In this document: positions 14,850 through 23,426 of the stretch, piece by piece
Layout of the letters: every line of letters begins with the position of its first letter
Numbering within the stretch: the stretch's first letter is position 1
NCBI GenBank assembly: GCA_964643965.1
Contig: CAZXVH010000019.1
Span: 1 to 58,632 of the forward strand
Length of the DNA stretch: 58,632 nucleotides
From: GCA-2746795 sp964643965
GTDB lineage: Bacteria > Chloroflexota > Anaerolineae > Promineifilales > Promineifilaceae
Direction of reading: 5' to 3'
Notes under the pieces: model-generated
What the model was told of the DNA's origin: nothing
What the model saw: the letters and a program-made list of their open reading frames with translations, nothing else
The model's database searches: none
Made by a program: the position numbers and the translations under genes

Positions 14850-17741
14850 ATGACCCTCAACAAAATCATCGTGCGCGGTGCGCGTGAACACAATCTCAAA
14901 GACGTCACCGTCGAAATTCCACGAGACAAGCTCGTGGTGCTCACCGGCATCTCCGGCTCCGGCAAATCATCCCTCGCTTTCGATACCATCTTCGCCGAAG
15001 GGCAACGCCGCTACGTCGAATCCCTTTCCGCCTACGCCCGCCAATTCCTGGGCCAGATGGAAAAACCAGATGTAGACCAGATAGAAGGACTCAGCCCGGC
15101 CGTTTCCATCGACCAGAAAGGCGTCAGCCACAACCCGCGCTCCACAGTGGGAACCGTCACCGAAATTTACGATTACCTGCGCCTGCTTTTTGCGCGGGTG
15201 GGTACGCCTCACTGTCCTGAATGCGGCCGTCCCGTCAGCCCGCAGTCGGCCGAGCAGATTGTGGAAAGCGTCCTCAATATGCCGATAGACACGCGCATCC
15301 AGGTTCTCGCGCCCCTGATTCGTGACCGAAAAGGGCAGCATCAGGGCATCTTTGACGATGTGCGTAAGGCCGGTTTCGTGCGGGTGCGCGTCAACGGCGA
15401 GGTACGCCAGGTCGATGAAGAGATCGAACTCGACCGCTATAAAAACCACAGCATCGAAGCGGTAGTAGACCGCCTCATCATCCGTTTTGCCTATGACGAC
15501 GACAGCGAAGAAGCTAAAGCCGACCGCACCCGCCTCACCGATTCCATTGAGACGGCGCTGACGCTGGGCAGCGGCATTGTCATCATCAACGATGTCAGCG
15601 ACCGCGACAACCCGGTTGATCACCTCTATTCTGAACACCTCTACTGCCCCTACGACGGCACCAGCATCCCCGAAATTGAGCCGCGCACCTTCAGCTTCAA
15701 CAGTCCACACGGCGCTTGCCCCGACTGCCAGGGTCTTGGCGTCAAAAAAGAGCTGGACGACGACCTCATCGTGCCCAACAAAGAGCTTACTCTGGCCGAT
15801 GGCGCTATCTCCGGCTGGCCTACTGACGACAAATCCGGCTACTATTGGCAGCTGCTCAAAGCCACCGCCGACCACTTCCACATCCCCACCAATGTCCCCA
15901 TCAAAAAGCTGACCGCTGCCCAAATGTATATCTTGCTCTACGGCAGCGGCGAAGAAACGGTGACGGTAACATACGTCAATCGGGACGGTGATACGCGCCA
16001 TTATCGCACCAAATATGAAGGCGTTGTGCCTAATTTGAACCGACGCTACCGTGAATCTACCTCCGATTATGTGCGTGATAAATTGGAAGGCTTTATGGTT
16101 GACCGCCCCTGCTCTACCTGCGCTGGCTCCCGGCTGCAGCCCGTGGCCCTGGCCGTCACCATTGACGGCGCCAATATCGCCGATGTGACACGCTGGGCGG
16201 TGGCACGTTCCCTACCCTGGGCGGAACGGCTGCAAAACGATGGCCTGTTGAGTCCCCGGCAAAAGATGATCGCCAAACCGATCTTCAAGGAAATCCAGGA
16301 ACGGCTGCAATTTATGATCAACGTGGGCCTGGATTATCTGACGCTGGAGCGCACGGCCGGTACCCTCAGCGGCGGTGAAGCGCAGCGCATCCGCCTGGCG
16401 ACGCAGATTGGCAGCCAGTTGATGGGCGTGTTGTATGTGCTGGACGAACCGTCGATTGGGCTGCATCAACGGGATAATGCCCGCCTCATCCACACCTTGA
16501 AAGGGATGCGCGACCTGGGCAATACCGTCCTCGTCGTCGAACATGACGAAGACACGATGCGGGCCGCCGACTGGATTGTGGATTTAGGGCCAGGCGCGGG
16601 CAAACTGGGTGGGGAGATTGTGGCGGAAGGTACGCCAGAACAAGTGGCTGCTAATGAAAAGTCGATTACGGGGGCTTATTTGAGCGGCCGTTCGCGAATT
16701 CCGCTGCCCAAAAAACGGCGCAAGGGGCATAAAGGGCAGTCGCTCATCGTGCGTAAGGCGCAGGAGAACAATCTCAAAGCGATAGATGTGGAGATTCCGC
16801 TGGGCAAGTTTGTCTGCGTCACAGGGGTTAGCGGCAGCGGCAAAAGCTCGTTTATGGTCGAGGTTTTGAGTAAAAAGTTAAACCAACATTTCTATAAATC
16901 GAAGGCGCTGCCCGGTAAACATGAAAGCATCGAAGGGCTGGAACATCTGGACAAGGTGATTGAGATTGACCAAAGTCCGATTGGACGCACCCCGCGCTCT
17001 AATCCGGCGACGTATGCCAATCTGTTCAATCCGATCCGGGATTTGTTTGCCGGGATGCCGGAGAGCAAGATGCGTGGCTACAAACCAGGGCGCTTCAGCT
17101 TTAATGTGAAGGGCGGCCGTTGCGAGGCGTGTGGCGGGCAAGGGCAAAATCGCATCGAGATGCAGTTCTTACCCGACATTTACGTGCCTTGCGATATTTG
17201 TCATGGCGCTCGTTACAATCGGGAGACGTTGCAAATTGAGTACAAGGGGCTGAACATCGCCCAGATATTGGACTTGAGTGTGGACGAGGCGCTGGAATTC
17301 TTTGAGAACATCCCCACTATTCGGCGCAAGCTGCAAACGCTGGTGGATGTGGGGCTGGGTTATATCCATCTGGGGCAGCCGGCGCCGACGTTGAGCGGCG
17401 GCGAGGCGCAACGGGTGAAGTTGAGTCGAGAATTGTCGAAGATCGCCACGGGACGCACCATGTATATTTTGGATGAACCGTCAGTGGGGCTGCACAGCTA
17501 TGATGTGGCCAAGCTGATTGTGGCGCTCAACAAGCTGGTAGATAAGGGCAATACGGTGGTGATCATCGAGCATAACCTGGACATCATCAAGGTGGCGGAT
17601 CATCTGATCGACATGGGGCCGGAAGGTGGGGAGCGCGGCGGTGAGATTGTGGCGCAGGGGACGCCGGAGCAGGTGGCACAGGTGAGCGGGAGTTATACGG
17701 GGCAGTTTTTAAAGGCGTATTTGAATGGGGCAACTGCTTAA
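14850..17741 (+). CDS. uvrA: Excinuclease ABC subunit A
   Basis: UvrA is the damage-recognition ATPase of nucleotide excision repair and works with UvrB. The protein starts MTLNKIIVRGAREHNLKDV; AGGA precedes this ATG by about seven bases, and a 46-residue upstream extension is not conserved. Its 963 residues fit. The first ATP site has GISGSGKSSLAF (about residue 31), the first zinc site CPECGRP, the first ABC signature TLSGGEAQRIRLA and Walker B VLDEPSIGLHQRDN. The second half repeats this with GVSGSGKSSFM, the zinc module CEACGGQGQ...CDICHGAR, TLSGGEAQRVKLS and LDEPSVGLHSYD. No uvrB or uvrC lies nearby. Confidence 0.97.
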   Translation: MTLNKIIVRGAREHNLKDVTVEIPRDKLVVLTGISGSGKSSLAFDTIFAEGQRRYVESLSAYARQFLGQMEKPDVDQIEGLSPAVSIDQKGVSHNPRSTVGTVTEIYDYLRLLFARVGTPHCPECGRPVSPQSAEQIVESVLNMPIDTRIQVLAPLIRDRKGQHQGIFDDVRKAGFVRVRVNGEVRQVDEEIELDRYKNHSIEAVVDRLIIRFAYDDDSEEAKADRTRLTDSIETALTLGSGIVIINDVSDRDNPVDHLYSEHLYCPYDGTSIPEIEPRTFSFNSPHGACPDCQGLGVKKELDDDLIVPNKELTLADGAISGWPTDDKSGYYWQLLKATADHFHIPTNVPIKKLTAAQMYILLYGSGEETVTVTYVNRDGDTRHYRTKYEGVVPNLNRRYRESTSDYVRDKLEGFMVDRPCSTCAGSRLQPVALAVTIDGANIADVTRWAVARSLPWAERLQNDGLLSPRQKMIAKPIFKEIQERLQFMINVGLDYLTLERTAGTLSGGEAQRIRLATQIGSQLMGVLYVLDEPSIGLHQRDNARLIHTLKGMRDLGNTVLVVEHDEDTMRAADWIVDLGPGAGKLGGEIVAEGTPEQVAANEKSITGAYLSGRSRIPLPKKRRKGHKGQSLIVRKAQENNLKAIDVEIPLGKFVCVTGVSGSGKSSFMVEVLSKKLNQHFYKSKALPGKHESIEGLEHLDKVIEIDQSPIGRTPRSNPATYANLFNPIRDLFAGMPESKMRGYKPGRFSFNVKGGRCEACGGQGQNRIEMQFLPDIYVPCDICHGARYNRETLQIEYKGLNIAQILDLSVDEALEFFENIPTIRRKLQTLVDVGLGYIHLGQPAPTLSGGEAQRVKLSRELSKIATGRTMYILDEPSVGLHSYDVAKLIVALNKLVDKGNTVVIIEHNLDIIKVADHLIDMGPEGGERGGEIVAQGTPEQVAQVSGSYTGQFLKAYLNGATA

Positions 17742-17768
17742 CCGCAGAGGACGCGGAGAACGCAGTTT
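17742..17768. repeat. Dispersed repeat copy after uvrA
   Basis: The sequence just after the uvrA stop (CCGCAGAGGACGCGGAGAAC) resembles the one embedded in the glycosyltransferase gene at 7797-7832. It is a spacer-type repeat of unknown role. Confidence 0.45.
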
Positions 17769-17809
17769 CATGATGCTCCCCACTTATCCAGCACAATATG
17801 GTTACAATA

Positions 17810-18214
17810 CTACAAGGTGAATTTCGTAAATCCCTGCTCATAAAAATGGGCGTCAAAAGCAAAACAATGTTGGATATTCAATTCACGCATCGCAGCAAAA
17901 CTAACGCAATCTACCAAGCTCAGTTGGCGACGATTGGCTGTTACTATGGCTAACACACCTGCTTGATGCAACGTTTCATCCACCCATTTCACAGTGAGTA
18001 CGGGCGTTGTTTTTGCCTGAAATACCGTGACAAATGACATCCCCAACCGATTTTGGATGAGGGCTATACTTTCGAGCAAGACATAGTTTGTGCAATAAAG
18101 CGCCGTATTTTCTTGCGCTAACAGTTGCCGCCAAATTTGATCAGCCTGTTCGTGATGCGGATCGCTTCGATCCAAAATGGAGAGGAATGCTGAGGTGTCA
18201 ACGAAAACTTTCAT
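17810..18214 (-). CDS. PIN-domain toxin (VapC-like ribonuclease)
   Basis: This 134-residue protein has a PIN domain, a metal-dependent RNase fold used by VapC toxins to cut tRNA or rRNA. Acidic positions are visible: D6 in VFVDTSAFLSIL, a glutamate in LLESIALI (about residue 48), aspartate in SLVDCVSFAAMRE (about 101) and the last in AFDAHFYEQGF (about 120). It overlaps the upstream antitoxin gene by four bases (ATGA), the usual toxin-antitoxin arrangement. Expression is therefore coupled to the antitoxin. The target RNA is unknown. Confidence 0.9.
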   Translation of the reverse strand: MKVFVDTSAFLSILDRSDPHHEQADQIWRQLLAQENTALYCTNYVLLESIALIQNRLGMSFVTVFQAKTTPVLTVKWVDETLHQAGVLAIVTANRRQLSLVDCVSFAAMRELNIQHCFAFDAHFYEQGFTKFTL

Positions 18215-18468
18215 GTGCCAACTTCCCCATATATTTCCGCCAGGTATTTATCATGGTTGATTGATAAATCATCTAAGCTTGAATCAGCAATGCCGATAAT
18301 TTCTGTGGCGCGTTGGCGTTTTTCAGCTTGCGTTAGCTCAGGGTCAGATTGAATGAGCATATCAACGCTCTGGCGGATGAGTTCGGCCACGGAGACATTA
18401 TATTCGGCAGCCATCTCTTTTAATGTTTTGGCTTGATCTTCGCGCAATTGAATTTGGGTTCGATACAT
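18211..18468 (-). CDS. Ribbon-helix-helix antitoxin of the PIN toxin
   Basis: The 85-residue protein opens with MYRTQIQLREDQAKTLKEMA, a ribbon-helix-helix DNA-binding pattern (strand TQIQL, helix, then VSVAELIRQSVDMLIQ). It should neutralise the PIN toxin and repress the promoter. Its C-terminal half (RATEIIGIADSSLDDLS and HDKYLAEIYGE) is the typical toxin-wrapping segment of VapB/CopG types. GAGGTG precedes the start codon. Direct and inverted repeats upstream (18483-18510) are the likely operator. Confidence 0.88.
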   Translation of the reverse strand: MYRTQIQLREDQAKTLKEMAAEYNVSVAELIRQSVDMLIQSDPELTQAEKRQRATEIIGIADSSLDDLSINHDKYLAEIYGEVGT

Positions 18469-18482
18469 AGTTTCACCTCGTA

Positions 18483-18510
18483 GTGATTACATTTTTGGAA
18501 ATGTGATTAC
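18483..18510 (-). promoter_or_regulatory. Operator candidate upstream of the vapBC-like pair
   Basis: Two direct copies of GTGATTAC (18483-18490 and 18503-18510) flank a perfect inverted repeat ACATTT-TTGG-AAATGT (18489-18504). The site lies 15 bases before the antitoxin start codon, where ribbon-helix-helix antitoxins usually bind. Confidence 0.55.
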
Positions 18511-18540
18511 AGTGTAGCATGAGGGAACGGCCGTTACAAC

Positions 18541-19560
18541 CTATCGTGTCAATTCCCCGCGCAAATCCTCCTGCATCAACTGCTTTACCCGCGCCGCATC
18601 ATAATCCCCACTCAACAAATAGGCCAACTTCGTCAGCGCCGCTTCCGGCGTCATGTCATAGCCGCTGATCACGCCCACCTCCGCCAGTTCCGCCCCGGTG
18701 GCATATTTGCTCTGATCAACTGTGCCGCGCAAACATTGGGTACAGTTGACAATGACCACCCCCCGCTCATTCGCCTCTGCCAGTACGCGCACAAATGCTT
18801 TGTTGCTCGTCGGTCCATTGCCCGAGCCATACGTCTCCAACACCAGGCCGCGTAAGGGCGGCTGCAAGGCATTCGCCAAAATCTGCGCCGACATACCCGG
18901 AAACAAGCGAAACGCCCCCACCACCCCTGGCTGCTGAATTTCTCGTAACGCAATGCCCGTCGTTTCTGGCGTGGGCCGGATAAGCGGGCGCTGCATCTCA
19001 ATCTCCACGCCCAGCGTCGCCAGGGGCGGATAATTGGGCGAATCAAAGGCGTTAAACCCATCGGCGTCCACTTTTACGGTGCGGCAGCCACGAAACAGTT
19101 GGCTGCTAAAATAAAGGCACACTTCTGGGATGACGGTCTCATGCGCCGCCAGCAGCAGCGCCGAAATCAGATTGTCCTGGGCGTCATTGCGAATCTCGCA
19201 CAGCGGAATTTGCGAACCGGTGACGATGACCGGCTTCGCCAGATTCTTGAGCATAAAGGCCAGCGCCGAGGCGGTGTAGGCCATCGTATCTGTGCCGTGC
19301 AGGACGATGAAACCATCGTAATCATCATAATGCTCACAAATATCCCGGGCGATCTTCGACCAATCAGAAGGCGACATATCAGGCGAATCAAAGAGGGGAT
19401 CGTATTGGTGGATGGTGTAGGCAGGCAGGTCGGGATGGTGGAAAGCGGGGTTTTCCGCCATGAGGGCTTGCAGAAAATTGGGGATGGGCAGGTAACGGCC
19501 GTTTACCTGTTTCATACCAATGGTGCCGCCGGTGTAGACGATATAAACCTTCTTTTTCAT
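18541..19560 (-). CDS. ansA: L-asparaginase, type I
   Basis: This enzyme hydrolyses asparagine to aspartate and ammonia. The 339-residue protein begins KKKVYIVYTGGTIGMKQ, the first threonine motif of the family, and has the second motif in VLHGTDTMAYTASALAFM (about residues 83-100). FSSQLFRGCRTVKVDADGFNAF-like features (RGCRTVKVDADGFNAF about 157) are typical of type I cytoplasmic asparaginases. There is no signal peptide, which agrees with the cytoplasmic class. It is transcribed alone; a 510-base spacer separates its start from pheS. Confidence 0.93.
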   Translation of the reverse strand: MKKKVYIVYTGGTIGMKQVNGRYLPIPNFLQALMAENPAFHHPDLPAYTIHQYDPLFDSPDMSPSDWSKIARDICEHYDDYDGFIVLHGTDTMAYTASALAFMLKNLAKPVIVTGSQIPLCEIRNDAQDNLISALLLAAHETVIPEVCLYFSSQLFRGCRTVKVDADGFNAFDSPNYPPLATLGVEIEMQRPLIRPTPETTGIALREIQQPGVVGAFRLFPGMSAQILANALQPPLRGLVLETYGSGNGPTSNKAFVRVLAEANERGVVIVNCTQCLRGTVDQSKYATGAELAEVGVISGYDMTPEAALTKLAYLLSGDYDAARVKQLMQEDLRGELTR

Positions 19561-19672
19561 GATTTATCTTCCAATAGAGTCATAAGTTCCCAGTTCATAA
19601 TCAAATTTTAACCGTTTTATAAAGAGAATGCGGGTTGTACACCTTATTATCATATCATGTCCCCGTGTCAAA

Positions 19673-19795
19673 ATGGGAGAAGGCGCCTGTCAACTTTCTC
19701 TGCTTCAACCAATAATATGCGGCGTAACGGCCGTTCTCATCCTCCTCTTGTTCACCACCACCAGCCTGTTATTACGCCGGCAGCGTAAACGGTAA
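19673..19795 (+). CDS. Possible leader peptide upstream of pheS
   Basis: This open frame of 40 residues has a Leu-rich core (VLILLLFTTTSLLL) and a basic end (RRQRKR). It is followed 35 bases later by an intrinsic terminator. It lacks a clear ribosome binding site. An overlapping frame (19657-19788) reads HHHQPVITPAA instead. It may be an attenuation leader or a tiny membrane peptide; either is speculative. Confidence 0.25.
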   Translation: MGEGACQLSLLQPIICGVTAVLILLLFTTTSLLLRRQRKR

Positions 19796-19830
19796 CATCC
19801 CGGCGAAATCAGCTTTTTGATTCCTATAAA

Positions 19831-19856
19831 GGCGCGGCTCACCCCGCGTCTTTTTT
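19831..19856 (+). terminator. Intrinsic terminator or attenuator upstream of pheS
   Basis: A 7-bp GC-rich stem (GGCGCGG with CCGCGTC, one G-U pair) and a short loop are followed by TTTTTT. On the plus strand no complete gene precedes it, so it probably ends a leader transcript about 215 bases before pheS. Confidence 0.65.
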
Positions 19857-20070
19857 GTTTTCTCGAGAATATGTTATCCTTCCAGGCTGATAATCAGAGA
19901 TTGGAGATTGACGATTTAGCAAGTCTAAAAACCTGAATACAAAGACAAAGGAGCGAAGAAACAAAGGAAAAGTGTAGCTTAATCTCTTTGTATCATTGTA
20001 TCTTCGTATCTTTGCGCTAAAGTTTTTTAAACAACTGAGTCTCCAATCTCATTCAAGAAGGTAAACAACC

Positions 20071-21096
20071 ATGTTGGCACAATTAGATGACCTATACAAA
20101 GAGGCGCTTGAACAATTGAAGCAGGCCCAGACAACGGCCGTTCTCGACGCCTGGCACAAAGAAACCTTGGGGCGCAAGGGCAGCATCTACCTGCTGACCC
20201 GGCAAATTGGCTCCTTGAGTGCGGAAGAACGGCCGTTATTCGGCCAGCGCATCAACACCGTCAAAAGCGAACTGGAAGCCGCCTACGAAAACCGGCTGGC
20301 TGCCCTCAAAACAGTCGAACTGCAAGCCCACATGGGCGCTTCCGCCATCGACGTCACCCTGCCCGGCCGGCGGCAGTGGCGCGGTGGCCTGCATGTCGCC
20401 ACTCAAACCTTGCGCCAAATCTACGCCATCTGGGCCGACATGGGTTTCCAGGTCTACCGCAGCCGCGACGTGGAAACTGACGAATACAACTTCGAGCTGC
20501 TCAACATCCCCCAGCACCATCCCGCCCGCGACATGTGGGACACCTTCCACACCATCACCCCCGGCGTCATCCTGCGCACCCACACCAGCCCCGGCCAAAT
20601 CCACGCCATGCACGACTATTACCCGGAACCCATCCGCGTCATCTTGCCCGGCATGTGCTACCGCTACGAGCAAATCACCGCTCGCAGTGAGCTACAATTC
20701 CATCAAGTAGAAGGGTTGGCCGTTGGTAAGAACATCAGCATGACCGATCTCAAAGGTACGCTCACCAACTTCGCCCGACGCATGTTTGGCGCAGAGCGAC
20801 AGGTGCGCTTCCGCGCCAACTACTTCCCCTTCACCGAACCCAGCGCCGAGATGGACGTGGAGTGCATCATCTGTGATGGCGCTGGCTGCAACGTCTGCAA
20901 ATACACCGGCTGGGTGGAAATCCTCGGCTGCGGCATGGTGCATCCCACGGTGCTGCGCAACGGCGGCTACGATCCGGCCGTTTACTCTGGTTTCGCTTTC
21001 GGCATGGGGCCGGAACGCATCGCCATGCTCAAATACCGCATCGACGACATCCGCTACTTCTGGGGCAACGATTTACGCTTCTTGGAGCAGTTCTAG
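20071..21096 (+). CDS. pheS: Phenylalanine--tRNA ligase alpha subunit
   Basis: PheS is the catalytic subunit of the alpha2beta2 synthetase that charges tRNA-Phe. The 341 residues fit. A short N-terminal coiled coil (about residues 1-85) precedes the class II core. Motif 2 is seen around GMCYRYEQITARSELQFHQVEGL, in which FHQVEGL (about 209) is diagnostic. A later segment carries the cysteine cluster CIICDGAGCNVCKYTGW (about 268), then EILGCGMVHPTVL and motif 3 FAFGMGPERIAMLKY (about 307). The stop is followed within eight bases by a GTG start of a membrane protein, not pheT, which lies 2.3 kb further on. Confidence 0.96.
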   Translation: MLAQLDDLYKEALEQLKQAQTTAVLDAWHKETLGRKGSIYLLTRQIGSLSAEERPLFGQRINTVKSELEAAYENRLAALKTVELQAHMGASAIDVTLPGRRQWRGGLHVATQTLRQIYAIWADMGFQVYRSRDVETDEYNFELLNIPQHHPARDMWDTFHTITPGVILRTHTSPGQIHAMHDYYPEPIRVILPGMCYRYEQITARSELQFHQVEGLAVGKNISMTDLKGTLTNFARRMFGAERQVRFRANYFPFTEPSAEMDVECIICDGAGCNVCKYTGWVEILGCGMVHPTVLRNGGYDPAVYSGFAFGMGPERIAMLKYRIDDIRYFWGNDLRFLEQF

Positions 21097-21103
21097 GAAA
21101 AAG

Positions 21104-23410
21104 GTGATACACGCTGATCGGGTAAAGGTTGACCAGCAGCCGACACGCTTGTTTGTGGGTAGCATAGTGCTGGTGCTAGGTATTGTCTTGGTTTGGGCTG
21201 TCATGAAACCACCCAATCATGCGTATGATGATGCCTACATTACCTATCGCTATGCAGATAATTTCCGCAATGGGGTGGGGCTTGTTTATAACCCGGGGGA
21301 ATGGGTTTTAGGCACAACAACGCCTCTTTTTGCGCTTTTGCTAGGAACTCTCGGCTTTATTTTTGCCGACATTGAATTTTTAGGTCATTGGGTGGGAATT
21401 CTGAGCTGGATTATAGCGGCCGTGGCGGCAGGGGCGCTCTTTTGGCAGGCAAAACGGCCGTTTACTGCGCTCCTGGCAATGGTTTTTGTGGCATTACAAC
21501 CAGCCATGTATAGCGTGGTTGGCATGGAAACATCGTTGGTGGTGGCGCTGATGTTGACAGGCGCCTGGGCCTGGTTTGCACAACGGCGTGTTTTAGCGGC
21601 TGTTTTATTGGCTTCCTTATTTCTGGTGCGGGCAGATGGCGTCCTGTGGGCTTTAATCATTGGCTTAGAAGTGTGGCGGCGAAACGGCCGTTTTCCCTGG
21701 CGCGTCACACTGTTAACAATTTTGTTGGCTATGCCCTGGTTATTATACGCCCAATGGCGATACGGTTCCTTTTTACCAAATAGTGTGGCGGCCAAATCAG
21801 GCCAAACAGCGCACATGGCTGTAGGTGGGCAAGGTACATTTCTGCATGGATTTACAGATATGTGGGCATGGTTGCCGACCATTGCCGTTGTTGCTTTTTT
21901 GCTGCTAATTTTGGCAGGTTTATGGGTCATCGTTAAGGATGCCCGCCAATTTTGGTATTTACCAGCCTGGATTGTCGTATACCTTACCGCCTATTTTTTA
22001 TTAGGTGTTGTCAATTTTCCCTGGTATTTTGTACCGCCTGTGATGATGGTGACACTTATTGCAGCGATGGGAGCAGGCGGATTATTGGGTGAAGGTCATG
22101 TATTTTGGCAAACGGGCAAATTGCACGTGGCGTTGACAGCGTTTGCCTTGAGCGCATCCTTGATTTTGGCGCTCGTTTGGGTCAGTCAGCTAATGGTTGT
22201 GCCAAATCAAAGAGGGTATATGCCTATCTATCCGTCAATTGGGCGTTGGCTGGCGCAAAACACGCCACCACAGGCGCGTGTGGCAACGATTGAAATTGGC
22301 GTTATTGGCTACTTATCCCAACGGCCGATTTTAGATACGATGGGTTTAGTCAGCCCAGAAATGACAAAGCGGCAAGTTGGCTGGGTGGAAACATTGGTGT
22401 ACGCGGTATCACAAGAATGGCCGGCGTACGCCGTTGTGCTTGAAAATACCGGATGGGATTGGGTCGTTGATCAATGGTGGTTTCACGATTATTACAAGCC
22501 TGTGACAACTTTTGATACTGCCGTTGTTTATGAACTGCAAAACCGCCCATCTTTAGCTTATCATGTGACAAGTTCAGAGATATATCCTGCCGGGTTTAGC
22601 TTGACGGGAATGGATGTAAGCGCTCAACAAATTCAACCGGGCGACATGTTGGAAATATGGTTGCAAATGGATGTCGAGACTGCTCAAGACACAGATTACC
22701 AATTGACGACTTACTTGATTGATACGCAAACGGATGAACGAACGGCCGTTACCACGGTTGAGCCATTAAATGGGGGATATAATTCATCTATTTGGCAGGC
22801 TGGCGATCAGTTGGCCTTGCCCGTACGTTTACAAGCGCCTGAAGATTTGTCGCCGGGTACATACAGAGTAGGCTTGTTTGTCTACGACACAGAAAGTGGG
22901 GGTGGCTTGCCCACGGTAACAACGCCAATGGGCGCTTACCCAGAAGTAAAATTGGGCTGGTTGCGCTATGGTAGCCCAGAAACTGGGGTTGATGAAACAA
23001 CATCTGACCACATTGTAGCAGTTGATTGGCAGGATGGTATCCGTTTGCAATCGGTTAGCCTCCCCGCCGTCATGGCGTTTGTCCCTGGTGATGCGTTAAC
23101 GGTTGGCTTGCACTGGTGGGCAGAGCAAGCGCCGCTCCATGACTGGACGTTGTTTGTCCATCTGCTTGATGAGGCTGGCGAGATTGTGGCGCAGCAGGAT
23201 CAACGGCCGTTTGCCGGACGATTCCCCACCACAAGCTGGCAGGTTGGTGAACAATTGAGTGAGCAGATACAAATTCCCCTGCCACCCGACTTACCCGCTG
23301 GCGCTTATGGCTTGCGTATTGGCTTCTATGATGAAAACGGCCGTTTGCCTTTGCTCGATCAAGATGATGATTATTTCCAATTACCAGATTTGATACAGAT
23401 TACTCAATAA
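21104..23410 (+). CDS. Membrane glycosyltransferase (GT-C type) inserted between pheS and pheT
   Basis: This 768-residue integral membrane protein has the GT-C signature DDAYITYRYADNFRNG followed by LVYNPGEWVLGTTTPLF (about residues 37-72), seen in ArnT/AftB-like and related polyprenyl-sugar transferases. About ten membrane helices cover residues 17-380. The C-terminal third has repeated beta-sandwich-like segments (YQLTTYLIDTQTDE, HDWTLFVHLLDEAGE). The GTG start at 21104 has AGGA five bases upstream; the open frame extends back into pheS but only as an overlap. The codons look more AT-rich than in pheS and pheT. It lies seven bases after pheS and 16 bases before pheT, so it is part of that operon. 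Confidence 0.82.
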   Translation: MIHADRVKVDQQPTRLFVGSIVLVLGIVLVWAVMKPPNHAYDDAYITYRYADNFRNGVGLVYNPGEWVLGTTTPLFALLLGTLGFIFADIEFLGHWVGILSWIIAAVAAGALFWQAKRPFTALLAMVFVALQPAMYSVVGMETSLVVALMLTGAWAWFAQRRVLAAVLLASLFLVRADGVLWALIIGLEVWRRNGRFPWRVTLLTILLAMPWLLYAQWRYGSFLPNSVAAKSGQTAHMAVGGQGTFLHGFTDMWAWLPTIAVVAFLLLILAGLWVIVKDARQFWYLPAWIVVYLTAYFLLGVVNFPWYFVPPVMMVTLIAAMGAGGLLGEGHVFWQTGKLHVALTAFALSASLILALVWVSQLMVVPNQRGYMPIYPSIGRWLAQNTPPQARVATIEIGVIGYLSQRPILDTMGLVSPEMTKRQVGWVETLVYAVSQEWPAYAVVLENTGWDWVVDQWWFHDYYKPVTTFDTAVVYELQNRPSLAYHVTSSEIYPAGFSLTGMDVSAQQIQPGDMLEIWLQMDVETAQDTDYQLTTYLIDTQTDERTAVTTVEPLNGGYNSSIWQAGDQLALPVRLQAPEDLSPGTYRVGLFVYDTESGGGLPTVTTPMGAYPEVKLGWLRYGSPETGVDETTSDHIVAVDWQDGIRLQSVSLPAVMAFVPGDALTVGLHWWAEQAPLHDWTLFVHLLDEAGEIVAQQDQRPFAGRFPTTSWQVGEQLSEQIQIPLPPDLPAGAYGLRIGFYDENGRLPLLDQDDDYFQLPDLIQITQ

Positions 23411-23426
23411 TACGAAGGATATTACC

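Larger units (their letters stand above)
19561..20070. other. 510-base spacer between ansA and pheS: leader, terminator, repeats
   Basis: The spacer holds several elements. A 40-codon frame at 19673-19795 encodes a hydrophobic stretch (VTAVLILLLF, then TTTSLLLRRQRKR). CGGCGTAA and TTACGCCG within it are complementary. A terminator follows at 19831-19856. Three heptamers (AGAGATT, GGAGATT, GACGATT) lie at 19896-19916, and CTCCAATCT at 20041-20049 can pair with them. Between these is a purine-rich ACAAAG-type region and its pyrimidine-rich counterpart. The layout resembles an attenuator leader for pheS, but the peptide is Leu/Thr-rich, not Phe-rich. Confidence 0.45.

Noticed and set aside
14967..16001. 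A 344-codon minus-strand frame inside uvrA
   Set aside because: It is an antisense shadow of a well-supported uvrA, with no ribosome binding site or known domain.
20786..21103. The upstream extension of the 21104 glycosyltransferase frame into pheS
   Set aside because: It overlaps pheS by over 300 bases with low-complexity S/A/T-rich sequence. The GTG at 21104 has a ribosome binding site.
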